Source of the DNA: Bacteroidales bacterium UBA1217
GTDB taxonomy: Bacteria; Bacteroidota; Bacteroidia; Bacteroidales; P3
DNA: 42,958 nt
NCBI GenBank assembly: GCA_002309335.1
Contig: DBXH01000009.1
Span: 2,923 to 45,880 of the forward strand
Direction: 5' to 3'
Part shown: one piece after another, positions 16,067 to 24,236 of the stretch
Layout: each line of letters begins with the position of its first letter
How positions within the stretch are numbered: position 1 is the stretch's first letter
The notes under the pieces: generated by a model
Database searches by the model: none
Seen by the model: the letters and a program-made list of their open reading frames with translations, nothing else
Told to the model about the DNA's origin: nothing
Made by a program: the position numbers and the translations under genes

Positions 16067-17374
16067 TTAATTCTTAAATAATCCTGTCCAAGTAACTCCA
16101 ACAGCTACAAATGGCTCGCTGTTGAACTGCGATGCCAGCAGACGCACACCACCTTCGGCCTTGATAGCAATCTCCGGCAACGGACAATAGTTGATACCAG
16201 CCGACAAATACTGACGTTCGGCCCATTCCACATCAGCCAAACCTTCGGCAGGCACGAAGCTGTCATAATGGTCATAACGCGCAAAAAGGAACAGTTTTCT
16301 ATTTCCTTTTTTACGCTCACCATTCACCAATGCCATAAGGTTGATACCAGCCTCAATACCAGCATCCCAAGCGGCCTCACCTACAGTGGTATGCGGATAG
16401 GGATTGCCCGTCATAGTGGTCTGATTCTTATTGCGACTCGATATCAGGGCGGCATCACCCAGATGGCCATAGTCAACATTGCCGCGAACCGTAAACCAGC
16501 GATTGCGGTAGGCGAAATCAAACGCGCCAATCATCACAGTACCCTTTGCACCATAGTAGCGCGATGTCTCACTGTAAACCGTTGTAGTAATGTCGTTCGA
16601 GAAACTATTGCCAACGTAACCGCTCAAGCTGAGACGCAGACCTTCAATGCCCGTCCAGTCGACACGGGCGGCGGTGCAGACGCCATTAGCCGGGCGAAAC
16701 TCATAGGGTGATGATGAGCCGTTGTGAATCCAACCAGCATCGTTGAACAAGTTGCTGTTGAGCGACGGTAGCAGCTGCACCTCATAGCGGAATGTCCCTG
16801 CCCTACCCCATACGCTTAGACCCGTCTCGTGCCAAGTGCAAGGCATTATAGTATTCTCGCCTTCTGGACGGTAGACACTAAAAAACATATTGGGAGTATG
16901 GTTATTGTTGGTCATACCGACAGGCACCACGATATGCCCGGCGCGGATATTCAGATGCCGACCAAAACTCTTCTGCACCCAGAATTGCTCGAGAGCCACT
17001 TCACCGCCTCGTTCTATCTCCTGCTCAAATTCACCAGTCTCTTCTGTTTCCTTCTCGACAGCAGCCTCGATGCCACCGTGTTCAAATTCAATCTCCATGC
17101 CAACCGACCAACCGTGACCAAAGTCGTATCCTAACATAATGACTGCGTGAGGGATATCTACACGACTATAACTTGGAGCATCCTTATAGCGGTCAGCGTG
17201 CGAATAGCGGAACACATTGTCGCTATAAAAATGGTGACTGTACACAGCCTCACCATAACCACCAACGGTGAGGCGAGATTTATGCGTCATTGTGTCGTTT
17301 TGAGCCGAAACGGTGCCGATGACAAACAATGGCAATCCAATACAAAGTATTGATAACAAATCTTTTCTACTCAT
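16067..17374 (-). CDS. Outer-membrane porin-like beta-barrel protein of the imelysin operon
   Basis: The 435-residue protein has a signal peptide (ending VSAQ), then alternating beta-strand sequence throughout with aromatic girdle residues. Landmarks are GGYGEAVYSHHF, DIPHAVIMLGYDF, IRAGHIVVPVG and a C-terminal VGVTWTGLF. The pattern resembles phosphate-selective (OprO/OprP-like) and related porins, but I cannot assign a substrate. An acidic segment (about 108-128, EKETEETGEFEQE) may be an extracellular loop. It is first gene of the minus-strand block with imelysin and the di-haem protein, suggesting an outer-membrane route for the same substrate, possibly iron. Confidence 0.78.
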   Translation of the reverse strand: MSRKDLLSILCIGLPLFVIGTVSAQNDTMTHKSRLTVGGYGEAVYSHHFYSDNVFRYSHADRYKDAPSYSRVDIPHAVIMLGYDFGHGWSVGMEIEFEHGGIEAAVEKETEETGEFEQEIERGGEVALEQFWVQKSFGRHLNIRAGHIVVPVGMTNNNHTPNMFFSVYRPEGENTIMPCTWHETGLSVWGRAGTFRYEVQLLPSLNSNLFNDAGWIHNGSSSPYEFRPANGVCTAARVDWTGIEGLRLSLSGYVGNSFSNDITTTVYSETSRYYGAKGTVMIGAFDFAYRNRWFTVRGNVDYGHLGDAALISSRNKNQTTMTGNPYPHTTVGEAAWDAGIEAGINLMALVNGERKKGNRKLFLFARYDHYDSFVPAEGLADVEWAERQYLSAGINYCPLPEIAIKAEGGVRLLASQFNSEPFVAVGVTWTGLFKN

Positions 17375-17397
17375 CCTTTTGCATTATTTTCCAAATG

Positions 17398-17405
17398 CAA
17401 AATTC
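17398..17405 (-). promoter_or_regulatory. -7-like box of the porin-imelysin operon
   Basis: The minus strand reads GAATTTTG, one base from TAnnTTTG, 24 bases before the ATG. Confidence 0.45.
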
Positions 17406-17426
17406 CTTACTCTTTAAAATGTAGAC

Positions 17427-17446
17427 AATCACTAAAAATAGTGATT
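17427..17446. promoter_or_regulatory. Operator-like perfect palindrome 8-4-8
   Basis: AATCACTA, four A, TAGTGATT is a perfect inverted repeat lying 22-41 bases upstream of the -7-like box, across the expected -33 region. The half-site TAGTGATT also occurs in spacer repeats elsewhere in the window (36437-36464), so it may instead belong to a dispersed repeat family. Confidence 0.45.
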
Positions 17447-17495
17447 ATGGCACAATCGTTAGTTATTTCAAGTGATTTCACACTTATAAGTGATA

Positions 17496-18083
17496 TCAGC
17501 TGCAGAGCTCGTTGTCGCCGTCCCACTGATAAATATCGTCCCAGATGGTCCAGTCCTTGATCTTGATGCGGTCGCTGATATTGCACTCGGCATATTCGTC
17601 GAGCATACGCTCATAGATCTGTTTGACTTCGCTGGCGTTGAAGAGTGGCATTAGCCGTATGTCCTGTTCAGCACGCTGGCGGCAACGGTGGAAAAGTCGG
17701 CGGAACTGTCTCAAATTATGATGGTACCAGCAGGTGCAGCGGTTGTTGATCCAACTGCGGTTGATTTTGAACAAGGCTGTCGCTGAATATAACAGTACCT
17801 TGTAAGATTCGACGTGGAGACCCAAATTCCAAAGTTCGTCACTATAGCGCTCATATTCCAGACTGAGTTGACGGCAATAGTGTTCCGTGCCCAATGGCAG
17901 TTCTTGTTCCAATCGTTTTTGCAGATCAAGTCGTTTGAGGTGTTCTTCCTCAACGAGATACATCATATCCGAATGCAGGTGGGTTTCTTTTCCATTGCTC
18001 CAGGCGAGCATAACTTTGGTTTTGCGGTCGTAGGTTTGTGTTTCCTGAATTTGATTCTGGTTTTTGTTTTCGTTCATATTCAT
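17496..18083 (-). CDS. Hypothetical protein of unknown family
   Basis: The 195-residue protein is not recognised. It has no signal peptide or membrane segment. After an Asn/Gln-rich N-terminal tail (about 1-20) come a short beta-like segment (KVMLAWSNGKETHLH), a predicted helical region rich in charged and aromatic residues (about 45-165) with a Cys/His-rich patch (CTCWYHH), and an acidic tail (TIWDDIYQWDGDNE). It is believed real because it has a strong upstream promoter, a long leader and no competing frame. The leader is unusually long and can fold (see 18124-18300). It is separated from the porin operon by 120 bases and is probably an independent unit. Confidence 0.6.
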   Translation of the reverse strand: MNMNENKNQNQIQETQTYDRKTKVMLAWSNGKETHLHSDMMYLVEEEHLKRLDLQKRLEQELPLGTEHYCRQLSLEYERYSDELWNLGLHVESYKVLLYSATALFKINRSWINNRCTCWYHHNLRQFRRLFHRCRQRAEQDIRLMPLFNASEVKQIYERMLDEYAECNISDRIKIKDWTIWDDIYQWDGDNELCS

Positions 18084-18123
18084 ATTTTTGAATGTTTAAA
18101 TGTTTGACAAAAGCGTTGATTCG

Positions 18124-18300
18124 CATCGGGTCGCGCTGGCTTTTGCAAAAAAGAGAAATATGTCAAAGACCTCGGAGCCATTTGCGTCAGAAAAGGCATA
18201 CAATCCGCCTTCCGAAGGACGCTTTTGGCGACCCGACGAATAACTATTTCTCAATTCAAAAATATGATTTATAGAAAATTAACGCATTATTACGTTTGCT
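18124..18300 (-). ncRNA. Candidate structured 5' leader or small RNA
   Basis: On the minus strand, from a predicted start near 18300, the bases at 18228-18238 can pair with 18124-18134 in an 11-base-pair stem with one G-U pair (the same position is an A-C mismatch on the plus strand, so the fold favours minus-strand RNA). Inside is a hairpin CCTT-CGG-AAGG (18208-18218). The sequence then runs into the ATG at 18083. It could be a regulatory leader or an independent small RNA (6S-like RNAs are also long closed hairpins). No known riboswitch was recognised. Confidence 0.4.
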
Positions 18301-18310
18301 TTTGTTAATG

Positions 18311-18318
18311 CAAATATA
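18311..18318 (-). promoter_or_regulatory. -7 promoter box for the leader and hypothetical gene
   Basis: The minus strand reads TATATTTG, an exact TAnnTTTG match, with a TTTG at 18336-18339 in about the -33 position (17-base spacing). Confidence 0.65.
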
Positions 18319-18384
18319 CGAAAAAAATTAAAAACCAAATGTTTTTATAAAATAATCTACCACATAGTTCGTTATTAAAACATT

Positions 18385-19872
18385 ATGAAACACGGACATA
18401 TTTTACATCGGATCATCATTGCCGCATTATTGGCCACTGTTTGTGTACCGGCGGTCAATGCACAGCAGACAAGGCAACAGCGTCTGCGCCAACACCTTTA
18501 CTATCTCGCAAGCGACAGCCTAGAGGGGCGTTTGGCTGGCAGCGAGGGAGGAGCTAAAGCACGCCAGTACGTTCTAAATCAATACAAGGAGATTGGTCTT
18601 AAGCCCTACAGCGGTGACGGACTCTTCACTTTCAAGCCGGCAAAAGCAATGACCTCTGTGATGATGGGCAAAGGTGATTTGAAAAACATTCTAATGATGA
18701 TTCCCGGCAACGACCCGCAGCTGAAAAACGAGTATATAGTGCTCGGTGCCCACTACGACCATGTGGGCGTGAAGGGCGGCAAAGTATACAACGGTGCCGA
18801 CGACAACGCATCGGGCAGCACAGCTTTGATTGAGATTGCCCGCGAACTGTACGCACACCGCAGCGAACTGAAACGCAGCATCATAATCGCCGCCTTCGAC
18901 GCTGAAGAGGAAGGACTGTTCGGCTCGAAAGCAATGGTAACTATGCTTGACACCAACATCGACAAGGTCAAAGTGATGATGAGCATCGATATGGTCGGCT
19001 GGCTCAGCGCCAACGATGCACTCATAATCGAGGGCTCCTCCACCCTGTCGGGCGGCAAAGAGGCTATGGTCAAGCTTGCCGACGAGCAGGGTATGAGGCT
19101 TAAACTGAAAGGGTTTGAGCACTCCATAATGACCGCCACCGACACCGAGCCCTTCGCCAAACAGGGACAACGCCCCACGCTGGCAGTCACCACGGGCCTC
19201 AAATCGCCCTACCACAAGCCCGAGGATGATGCAGACCTGATTGACTACGAAGGTCTCGACCGCATCTGTACTTATATCTCCGAACTCACCCTTCGCTGGG
19301 CTACCGACCAGACACCGCTCGAGCCTAGCGGCAAAGTGGCTCCCAAACACCGCATCCAGTTGCGTCCATTCGAGATAGGTCCCATTGTTGGTTTCGGTTC
19401 GGCAGGATTCCGCTATCCAGGCTCAGCATTCTACGGCAAAACAGGCCTCGAGGGACACATCGGTATCGACAGCCGGTTCAATTTCAAAAAACTCTCACTC
19501 CAAACCGAAGCCCTCTTCAACATTGCAAGAATGCCAAAACCCAATCTGGACGGTACCACAGTCAACGACATTTTCGACGACTACACCAAAGAGACCCACT
19601 CAAGTGTCTTTGTGCCCGTTTCGCTGCTGTGGAACGTAACACCCTCGGGAGACTTATATCTCGGTGCAGGCGCTAACCTACGATTTATGCTCAACCACAC
19701 CGACATCTACAACGCCAACCTTTGGGGAGTGCACTGGACATTGGGATTCAGAATGGGACAAATAGGATTTTCGGCTATGGTGCTCCATCAGCTCACGCCA
19801 TATTACAAAGACGCCTCCAAACCCAAAGTCACCTCCATCCAAAGCTGGTTCACCATAAGCTATATGCTATGA
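18385..19872 (+). CDS. M28-family metallopeptidase fused to a C-terminal outer-membrane barrel
   Basis: The 495-residue protein has a signal peptide (to about residue 26, VNAQ). An M28 zinc aminopeptidase domain (about 30-310) carries the full metal and catalytic set: His123 in GAHYDHVG, Asp139 in GADDNASG, Glu174/Glu175 in DAEEEG, Asp202 in SIDMVG and His277 in YHKPE. Residues about 325-495 switch to alternating beta-strand sequence with Gly and aromatic residues (for example GPIVGFGSAGFRYPG, LYLGAGANLRFML, SWFTISYML), consistent with an eight-stranded outer-membrane barrel. The peptidase would be tethered to the outer membrane, probably facing the periplasm. Ordinary secreted M28 enzymes end near residue 310. 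The stop overlaps the ATG of a 29-codon gene. Confidence 0.87.
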   Translation: MKHGHILHRIIIAALLATVCVPAVNAQQTRQQRLRQHLYYLASDSLEGRLAGSEGGAKARQYVLNQYKEIGLKPYSGDGLFTFKPAKAMTSVMMGKGDLKNILMMIPGNDPQLKNEYIVLGAHYDHVGVKGGKVYNGADDNASGSTALIEIARELYAHRSELKRSIIIAAFDAEEEGLFGSKAMVTMLDTNIDKVKVMMSIDMVGWLSANDALIIEGSSTLSGGKEAMVKLADEQGMRLKLKGFEHSIMTATDTEPFAKQGQRPTLAVTTGLKSPYHKPEDDADLIDYEGLDRICTYISELTLRWATDQTPLEPSGKVAPKHRIQLRPFEIGPIVGFGSAGFRYPGSAFYGKTGLEGHIGIDSRFNFKKLSLQTEALFNIARMPKPNLDGTTVNDIFDDYTKETHSSVFVPVSLLWNVTPSGDLYLGAGANLRFMLNHTDIYNANLWGVHWTLGFRMGQIGFSAMVLHQLTPYYKDASKPKVTSIQSWFTISYML

Positions 19873-19958
19873 GCACGAGTGTAATATGGGCCTTGATATG
19901 CGCCCTCCTTTGGACAGCCGGAATGATCTATTTTGACTGGAAGAAGAAAAAGAAATAA
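19869..19958 (+). CDS. 29-residue single-span membrane microprotein
   Basis: ATG overlaps the M28 stop codon (ATGA). The product is one hydrophobic helix (VIWALICALLWTAGMIYF) followed by DW and six positively charged residues ending in KKKKK, a classic N-out/C-in single-span topology. A terminator follows four bases after the stop, so the frame fills the operon end precisely. Function unknown; a partner or stabiliser of a membrane complex is possible. Confidence 0.6.
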   Translation: MSTSVIWALICALLWTAGMIYFDWKKKKK

Positions 19959-19961
19959 AAC

Positions 19962-19989
19962 AATAGGGTGCCTGAAAAGGCACCCTATT
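19962..19989. terminator. Bidirectional terminator between the microprotein and pepD
   Basis: A perfect 12-base-pair stem (AATAGGGTGCCT and complement) with a GAAA loop lies between convergent genes; T-rich sequence follows on both strands. Confidence 0.88.
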
Positions 19990-20008
19990 ATAATATTAAT
20001 TACCTTTT

Positions 20009-21454
20009 TTATTTCAGATTCTTGAGAATCTGCAAGGTGAGATCCCAGAACATCTGGACGGTCTTAATTTCGATACGCTCGTCGGGACTGTGGACACCGC
20101 GCAGGGTCGGACCGTAGCTGATCATATCCATCTTGGGGTATTTCTCACCGATGAGACCGCACTCCAAACCAGCATGGATGGCGCGTACAATGGGTTCGTG
20201 ACCGAACATATTCTTATAGGTCTCAACACCCACCTTTAGCACTCGGCTGGCAGGATTGGGTGTCCAGCCAGGATAGCCGTCGCCGTGCGAAACGTGCGCA
20301 CCAATCATACGGAAGGTTGCCTCTATCTTCTGTGCAGCTGCAAACTTGGCACTCTCAACACTGCTACGCTGCGAAGTTGCGATATGTATCTGTTTGTCAT
20401 CCATCTTCACCGAAGCAAGGTTGGTCGAGGTTTCGACAAAGTTGGGTATCTCGCGACTCATTGCCAGCACACCGTGAGCACAGGCAAAAAGACTGTTGAG
20501 CAGATTGTACTGAGTGTCGCGGTCGATAAGCAACTGAGGCATATCAATCGGGGTGAGTTCCACCTTAAGGTCGGGTTCGGTGCTGCGGAATTCAAAGGTA
20601 AGATGCTCGCGAAAGTCAGCCACCATCTTCTGGAAATCAGCGTCGTACTCTTTTGCTACAACGATATCGGCGTAGGCTTCGCGGGCAATAGCGTTGCGAA
20701 GATTGCCACCGTCGATGCGAGCCAATCCGATTTTATATTTGTCGGTGGCGTTCCAGAGGATGCGTGTGAGCATTTTGTTAGCACAACCGAGACCCTTGTT
20801 GATGTCGTCACCACTGTGTCCGCCTTTCAAGCCGCTGACTTTGACGCGATAGGCTACCTCGCCGGCAGGACAATAACGTGTGGTGTAGTCGATGGCAACT
20901 GTGGTGTCGATGCCACCGGCACATCCGATGCAAAACTCGCCTTCATCCTCGTCGTCAAAGTTGAGCAGAATGTCACTGCGGAGCCACTCGGTTGAAAGGC
21001 CGCCAGCGCCAGTGAGACCAGTCTCTTCGTCGACGGTGAAAAGAGCCTCAAGCGGACCGTGTTCGATGGTGTCGTCGTCGAGGATGGCAAGTATTGCCGC
21101 AACACCAATTCCATCGTCAGCTCCAAGTGTAGTGCCATCGGCGGTAAGCCATTCACCATCGAGGACGGGCTGTATGCCGTCTTTCAGAAAGTCGAAAACC
21201 TTATCGCTGTTTTTTTCGCACACCATATCCATATGAGCCTGCAGGCATACACCCTGCGACTGCTCGTAGCCTTTTGAGGCCGGTTTGCGAATTAGGACAT
21301 TGCCCAGTTCGTCGCTAAAGGTTTCGAAATTATGGTCTTTGCCAAACTTTTGCAGATAAGCGGAAATCTTTTCCTCGTGCTTCGAGGGGCGCGGGATTGC
21401 CATAATCTCGCTGAAATAGCGCCATACCGAGGCGGGTTTCAATTGTGATAACAT
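20009..21454 (-). CDS. pepD: Aminoacyl-histidine dipeptidase PepD (M20 family)
   Basis: The 481-residue protein matches the PepD length. Metal and catalytic motifs are visible: AHMDMV (His74, Asp76), GADDGIG (Asp113) and VDEETGL (Glu143/Glu144). HSGDDI marks the lid/dimerisation domain, and GYPGW and the terminal DLTLQIL are typical of the family. It has no signal peptide, so it is a cytosolic dipeptidase that cleaves Xaa-His and other dipeptides. It is a monocistronic unit, convergent with the M28 gene. Confidence 0.94.
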   Translation of the reverse strand: MLSQLKPASVWRYFSEIMAIPRPSKHEEKISAYLQKFGKDHNFETFSDELGNVLIRKPASKGYEQSQGVCLQAHMDMVCEKNSDKVFDFLKDGIQPVLDGEWLTADGTTLGADDGIGVAAILAILDDDTIEHGPLEALFTVDEETGLTGAGGLSTEWLRSDILLNFDDEDEGEFCIGCAGGIDTTVAIDYTTRYCPAGEVAYRVKVSGLKGGHSGDDINKGLGCANKMLTRILWNATDKYKIGLARIDGGNLRNAIAREAYADIVVAKEYDADFQKMVADFREHLTFEFRSTEPDLKVELTPIDMPQLLIDRDTQYNLLNSLFACAHGVLAMSREIPNFVETSTNLASVKMDDKQIHIATSQRSSVESAKFAAAQKIEATFRMIGAHVSHGDGYPGWTPNPASRVLKVGVETYKNMFGHEPIVRAIHAGLECGLIGEKYPKMDMISYGPTLRGVHSPDERIEIKTVQMFWDLTLQILKNLK

Positions 21455-21664
21455 ATATATAAGTAATTTAGTAATTTATCCTACTATTAATTAAAATACA
21501 ATTATCTTAACGAACAAAACGTCAATTTGTTGTAATGATACGAAAAAATTAATAAACGGCTATCCGACAATGCATTACATCTTCTTTTACGTAAAATGAA
21601 CTTGCATTGGGTAAAAAAAATAGTTCAACTGACAGATTGACAAGTTTAAACCGGGGAAAAAGAG

Positions 21665-21672
21665 TATCTTTG
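21665..21672 (+). promoter_or_regulatory. -7 promoter box of the four-helix membrane protein gene
   Basis: TATCTTTG is an exact consensus match 43 bases before the ATG at 21716. Confidence 0.72.
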
Positions 21673-21715
21673 CATTTCAAAATCATCAAAATCTAATCAT
21701 TAAAATTTTAATGCA

Positions 21716-22891
21716 ATGGAAGAAAACAGAACAATCAACCAGGAAGCTATGCGGCTTCTCGACGAGGCGGCTTTCACCTCATCCAAAGTCAAGAAAAGAG
21801 AACGCAAGGACGGCGTAGTAAGCGAGGAGAATATGTACCCCGCATCGAAGGCCGAGACCGACCGTATGACAGAACTGCTACATCAGGCAGAACAGGTTGC
21901 CGACGACGTCAACGAAGAGGAGTTCCGCAATAAATACGACCAACTCAACGACATTGTACAATGGTCGAATCAGCGTCACCGCACGTGGTCGTGGGGACTC
22001 ATAGTCGGAGCTTTGGTCTGCGCTCTCATTCTGCTCATTGCACGCAACTCCGACAAGAAAGACGCCGAACTTCGCAAAGCCAACCTTGCCCAAGTAGAGG
22101 CTTGGACACCGTGCGACACCACCATCACGTGGGAAAACTCAGCAGAAAAGTCGAACTACGACATCTGCCGCACCAATGCAAACAATTGGAAAGCCTATCG
22201 TCTATCAGAATACAAATCCAGGTGTATCGGCAATCAGAAGAGTATAGAAAACTACCAAAAGATGGCCGACACCGCCTCTACACAAGAGAAAAAAGAAAGT
22301 TACCTAAAACAGAAGGCCCACTATGAAGAAGAGTCCGTGAAAAACCGCGCCCGTTTCGACAGCGTGGCAGCGATGAAGTACGAACAGGTGAAACAGGATG
22401 CCCTCAACTATCATCAGGACAGAGTCGACTCGGCCAATTCGAGTGCCGGCTCAAAGGTCGGATTCATCATCTTCCTTTTAGTCCTCATTGCGCTCTACAT
22501 CTGGACCGGTTATCCTTATGGTTACGAACTGACTCGCACACGCACACGCGACAAGATACTTGGATGGGTACGCAAAATCAGTTTCTGGCTTGCCGGTGTA
22601 TTCTTCGGCACAGGTCTACTTATGCAACTCTTTGCGCCCGACAATCTTGTAGAATATGTCTACAGCAACGGCCGTCGCGAGACCCGCCGCGAGACCGACA
22701 TTGCAGGCACCACAACCAATGTTATGATCAAATTCATTTTTATGGCCATAGGTCTCTTCATCTTCTGCTTCATTTCCATACTACTTATGCTCATTGAAAC
22801 CATAGGTGGCCTGCGTAGCACCATCGCCACCACATTTAGCAAAAAGAAGAGCGAGCCAACCCAAATCAACACTCCCGCAGAAACAAACTAA
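21716..22891 (+). CDS. Hypothetical membrane protein with charged coiled-coil domains
   Basis: The 391-residue protein is not recognised. It has a hydrophilic helical N terminus (about 1-88), a membrane segment (about 92-109), a charged and probably extracytoplasmic helical domain (about 110-240) with conserved-looking Cys residues (PCDTT, DICRT, SRCIG), then three more hydrophobic segments (about 243-262, 285-303 and 335-360) and a basic-polar tail. The N-terminal part contains acidic heptad-like stretches such as AEQVADDVNEEEF. It is a single gene with its own promoter and a strong terminator. It could be a membrane scaffold or stress protein; I have no evidence for a function. Confidence 0.7.
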   Translation: MEENRTINQEAMRLLDEAAFTSSKVKKRERKDGVVSEENMYPASKAETDRMTELLHQAEQVADDVNEEEFRNKYDQLNDIVQWSNQRHRTWSWGLIVGALVCALILLIARNSDKKDAELRKANLAQVEAWTPCDTTITWENSAEKSNYDICRTNANNWKAYRLSEYKSRCIGNQKSIENYQKMADTASTQEKKESYLKQKAHYEEESVKNRARFDSVAAMKYEQVKQDALNYHQDRVDSANSSAGSKVGFIIFLLVLIALYIWTGYPYGYELTRTRTRDKILGWVRKISFWLAGVFFGTGLLMQLFAPDNLVEYVYSNGRRETRRETDIAGTTTNVMIKFIFMAIGLFIFCFISILLMLIETIGGLRSTIATTFSKKKSEPTQINTPAETN

Positions 22892-22918
22892 CCAGAATTC
22901 AAAGAATAATGAACAGTG

Positions 22919-22948
22919 GAAAGGGCAACAATTTGCCCTTTCTTTTTT
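22919..22948 (+). terminator. Rho-independent terminator after the membrane protein gene
   Basis: GAAAGGGCAA and its perfect complement form a 10-base-pair stem with a 4-base loop, followed by six T. Confidence 0.92.
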
Positions 22949-22966
22949 CATATCATTTTATTTTCA

Positions 22967-22974
22967 TATCTTTG
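22967..22974 (+). promoter_or_regulatory. -7 promoter box of gpsA
   Basis: TATCTTTG is an exact consensus match, 58 bases before the gpsA ATG. Confidence 0.7.
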
Positions 22975-23032
22975 CAAATAATTACACACTACAATATTTT
23001 CAACAATTAACTAAAACTCAGCACAATAAACA

Positions 23033-24052
23033 ATGATTGGACTCTTGGGAAGCGGCAGTTGGGCAACCGCTATAGTAAAGATTCTTCTCGAAAAGAAAGA
23101 CCGACGCATTAACTGGTGGGTACGCGAAGAGGATGCCATACCAACGCTGATTGAAGAAAAACATAATCCGATGTATCTAAGCGAAGCTTACATCGATACC
23201 AGCCGCACGAACATAAGCAGCGACATAAACAAGGTGATTGAAGAAAGCGACGACATCTACCTAGTCATTCCATCAGCATTTGTCGACAAAGCATTAAAGA
23301 ACGTTTCGAAAGAGCTGCTGCAAAAAAAACGTATTATTTCTGCAGTAAAAGGCATTGTGCCTGAATATACAAAAATCATAACAGAATACCTGCGCGAGCA
23401 AATAGGAATGGAATATGAGCAGTTGTGTATAGTCAGCGGGCCGTCGCACGCAGAAGAAACTGCACGACAGAGGCTTACCTATCTTGCAGTAGCATCGACA
23501 AACAAAAGTTTTGCCGAAGAGGTGCGCCAGCAAATCGACTGTCATTATATCAGAACAACCTACTCGACCGATATGACCGGCATAGAGTGTGCCGCGGTGC
23601 TAAAAAACATATATGCAATAGCAGCAGGTATGTGTAGAGGATTGGGGTATGGCGACAACATAATAGCCGTCTTGATTTCCAACGCATTGCAAGAGATGAC
23701 TGATTTTATGCAACATATCTCACCAATTATTGGCAACGGCGACTTCAATGCCGATGGACGTCTACGCCAGTTTGAGAGTTTTGCATATCTCGGCGACCTT
23801 CTGGTGACCAGTTACTCACAATTCAGCCGCAACCGTACTTTCGGCAATATGCTTGGCTACGGCTACAGCATAAAAGCCGCCCAGCTCGAGATGAAAATGG
23901 TTGCCGAAGGATACTATGCCGTCAAAGGCGTTAAGAAGATTTTGCAAGAACTCAACCTGAAAATGCCCATTGTCGAGGCAATATATGCGGTACTTTACGA
24001 GCGCAAATCGCCGGCGAAACAGATGAAAAACGTGTTGGAAAATCTCAATTAA
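23033..24052 (+). CDS. gpsA: NAD(P)-dependent glycerol-3-phosphate dehydrogenase
   Basis: The 339-residue protein makes sn-glycerol 3-phosphate from dihydroxyacetone phosphate for phospholipid synthesis. The Rossmann dinucleotide motif GLLGSGSWATA opens the protein. SAVKGI (Lys106) and SGPSHAEE (135-142) follow, and the catalytic segment LKNIYAIAAG contains Lys191. Length is typical. It is cytosolic. It appears to be a monocistronic gene with its own promoter; the following gene has a separate one. Confidence 0.94.
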   Translation: MIGLLGSGSWATAIVKILLEKKDRRINWWVREEDAIPTLIEEKHNPMYLSEAYIDTSRTNISSDINKVIEESDDIYLVIPSAFVDKALKNVSKELLQKKRIISAVKGIVPEYTKIITEYLREQIGMEYEQLCIVSGPSHAEETARQRLTYLAVASTNKSFAEEVRQQIDCHYIRTTYSTDMTGIECAAVLKNIYAIAAGMCRGLGYGDNIIAVLISNALQEMTDFMQHISPIIGNGDFNADGRLRQFESFAYLGDLLVTSYSQFSRNRTFGNMLGYGYSIKAAQLEMKMVAEGYYAVKGVKKILQELNLKMPIVEAIYAVLYERKSPAKQMKNVLENLN

Positions 24053-24194
24053 GCTCTCAAAACAGGAGTAAAAAGAGTAAAAAAAGGCATTGAAACAATA
24101 GTTTTATTACCAGAAAAATCACACAATCTCAACAAATTAACAAAGCAAAATAAAATAATTTGCAAAATAAGTGTACCAAATACAAATTTTATAG

Positions 24195-24202
24195 TACTTT
24201 TG
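24195..24202 (+). promoter_or_regulatory. -7 promoter box of the ferredoxin gene
   Basis: TACTTTTG matches TAnnTTTG, 34 bases before the ATG. Confidence 0.65.
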
Positions 24203-24236
24203 CAAAACATTATTAACCCTAAAAAACTAAAGAAAA

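Larger units (their letters stand above)
18084..18384. other. Intergenic region between divergent genes holding a structured leader
   Basis: This 301-base stretch has no credible gene. It carries a minus-strand promoter (18311-18318), the candidate structured leader of the hypothetical gene, and the unresolved upstream region of the M28 peptidase gene, for which I see no clear -7 box. Confidence 0.6.

Noticed and set aside
17481..17492. CACTTATAAGTG palindrome as a terminator for the hypothetical gene
   Set aside because: The stem is short and AT-rich with no T run, so it is mentioned only as a possible regulatory half-site cluster.
18092..18274. 60-codon plus-strand frame between the hypothetical gene and the M28 gene
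   Set aside because: It overlaps the predicted structured leader on the other strand and has no start signal or conserved-looking sequence.
20285..20995. 236-codon plus-strand frame
   Set aside because: It is antisense to pepD, whose catalytic motifs are intact.
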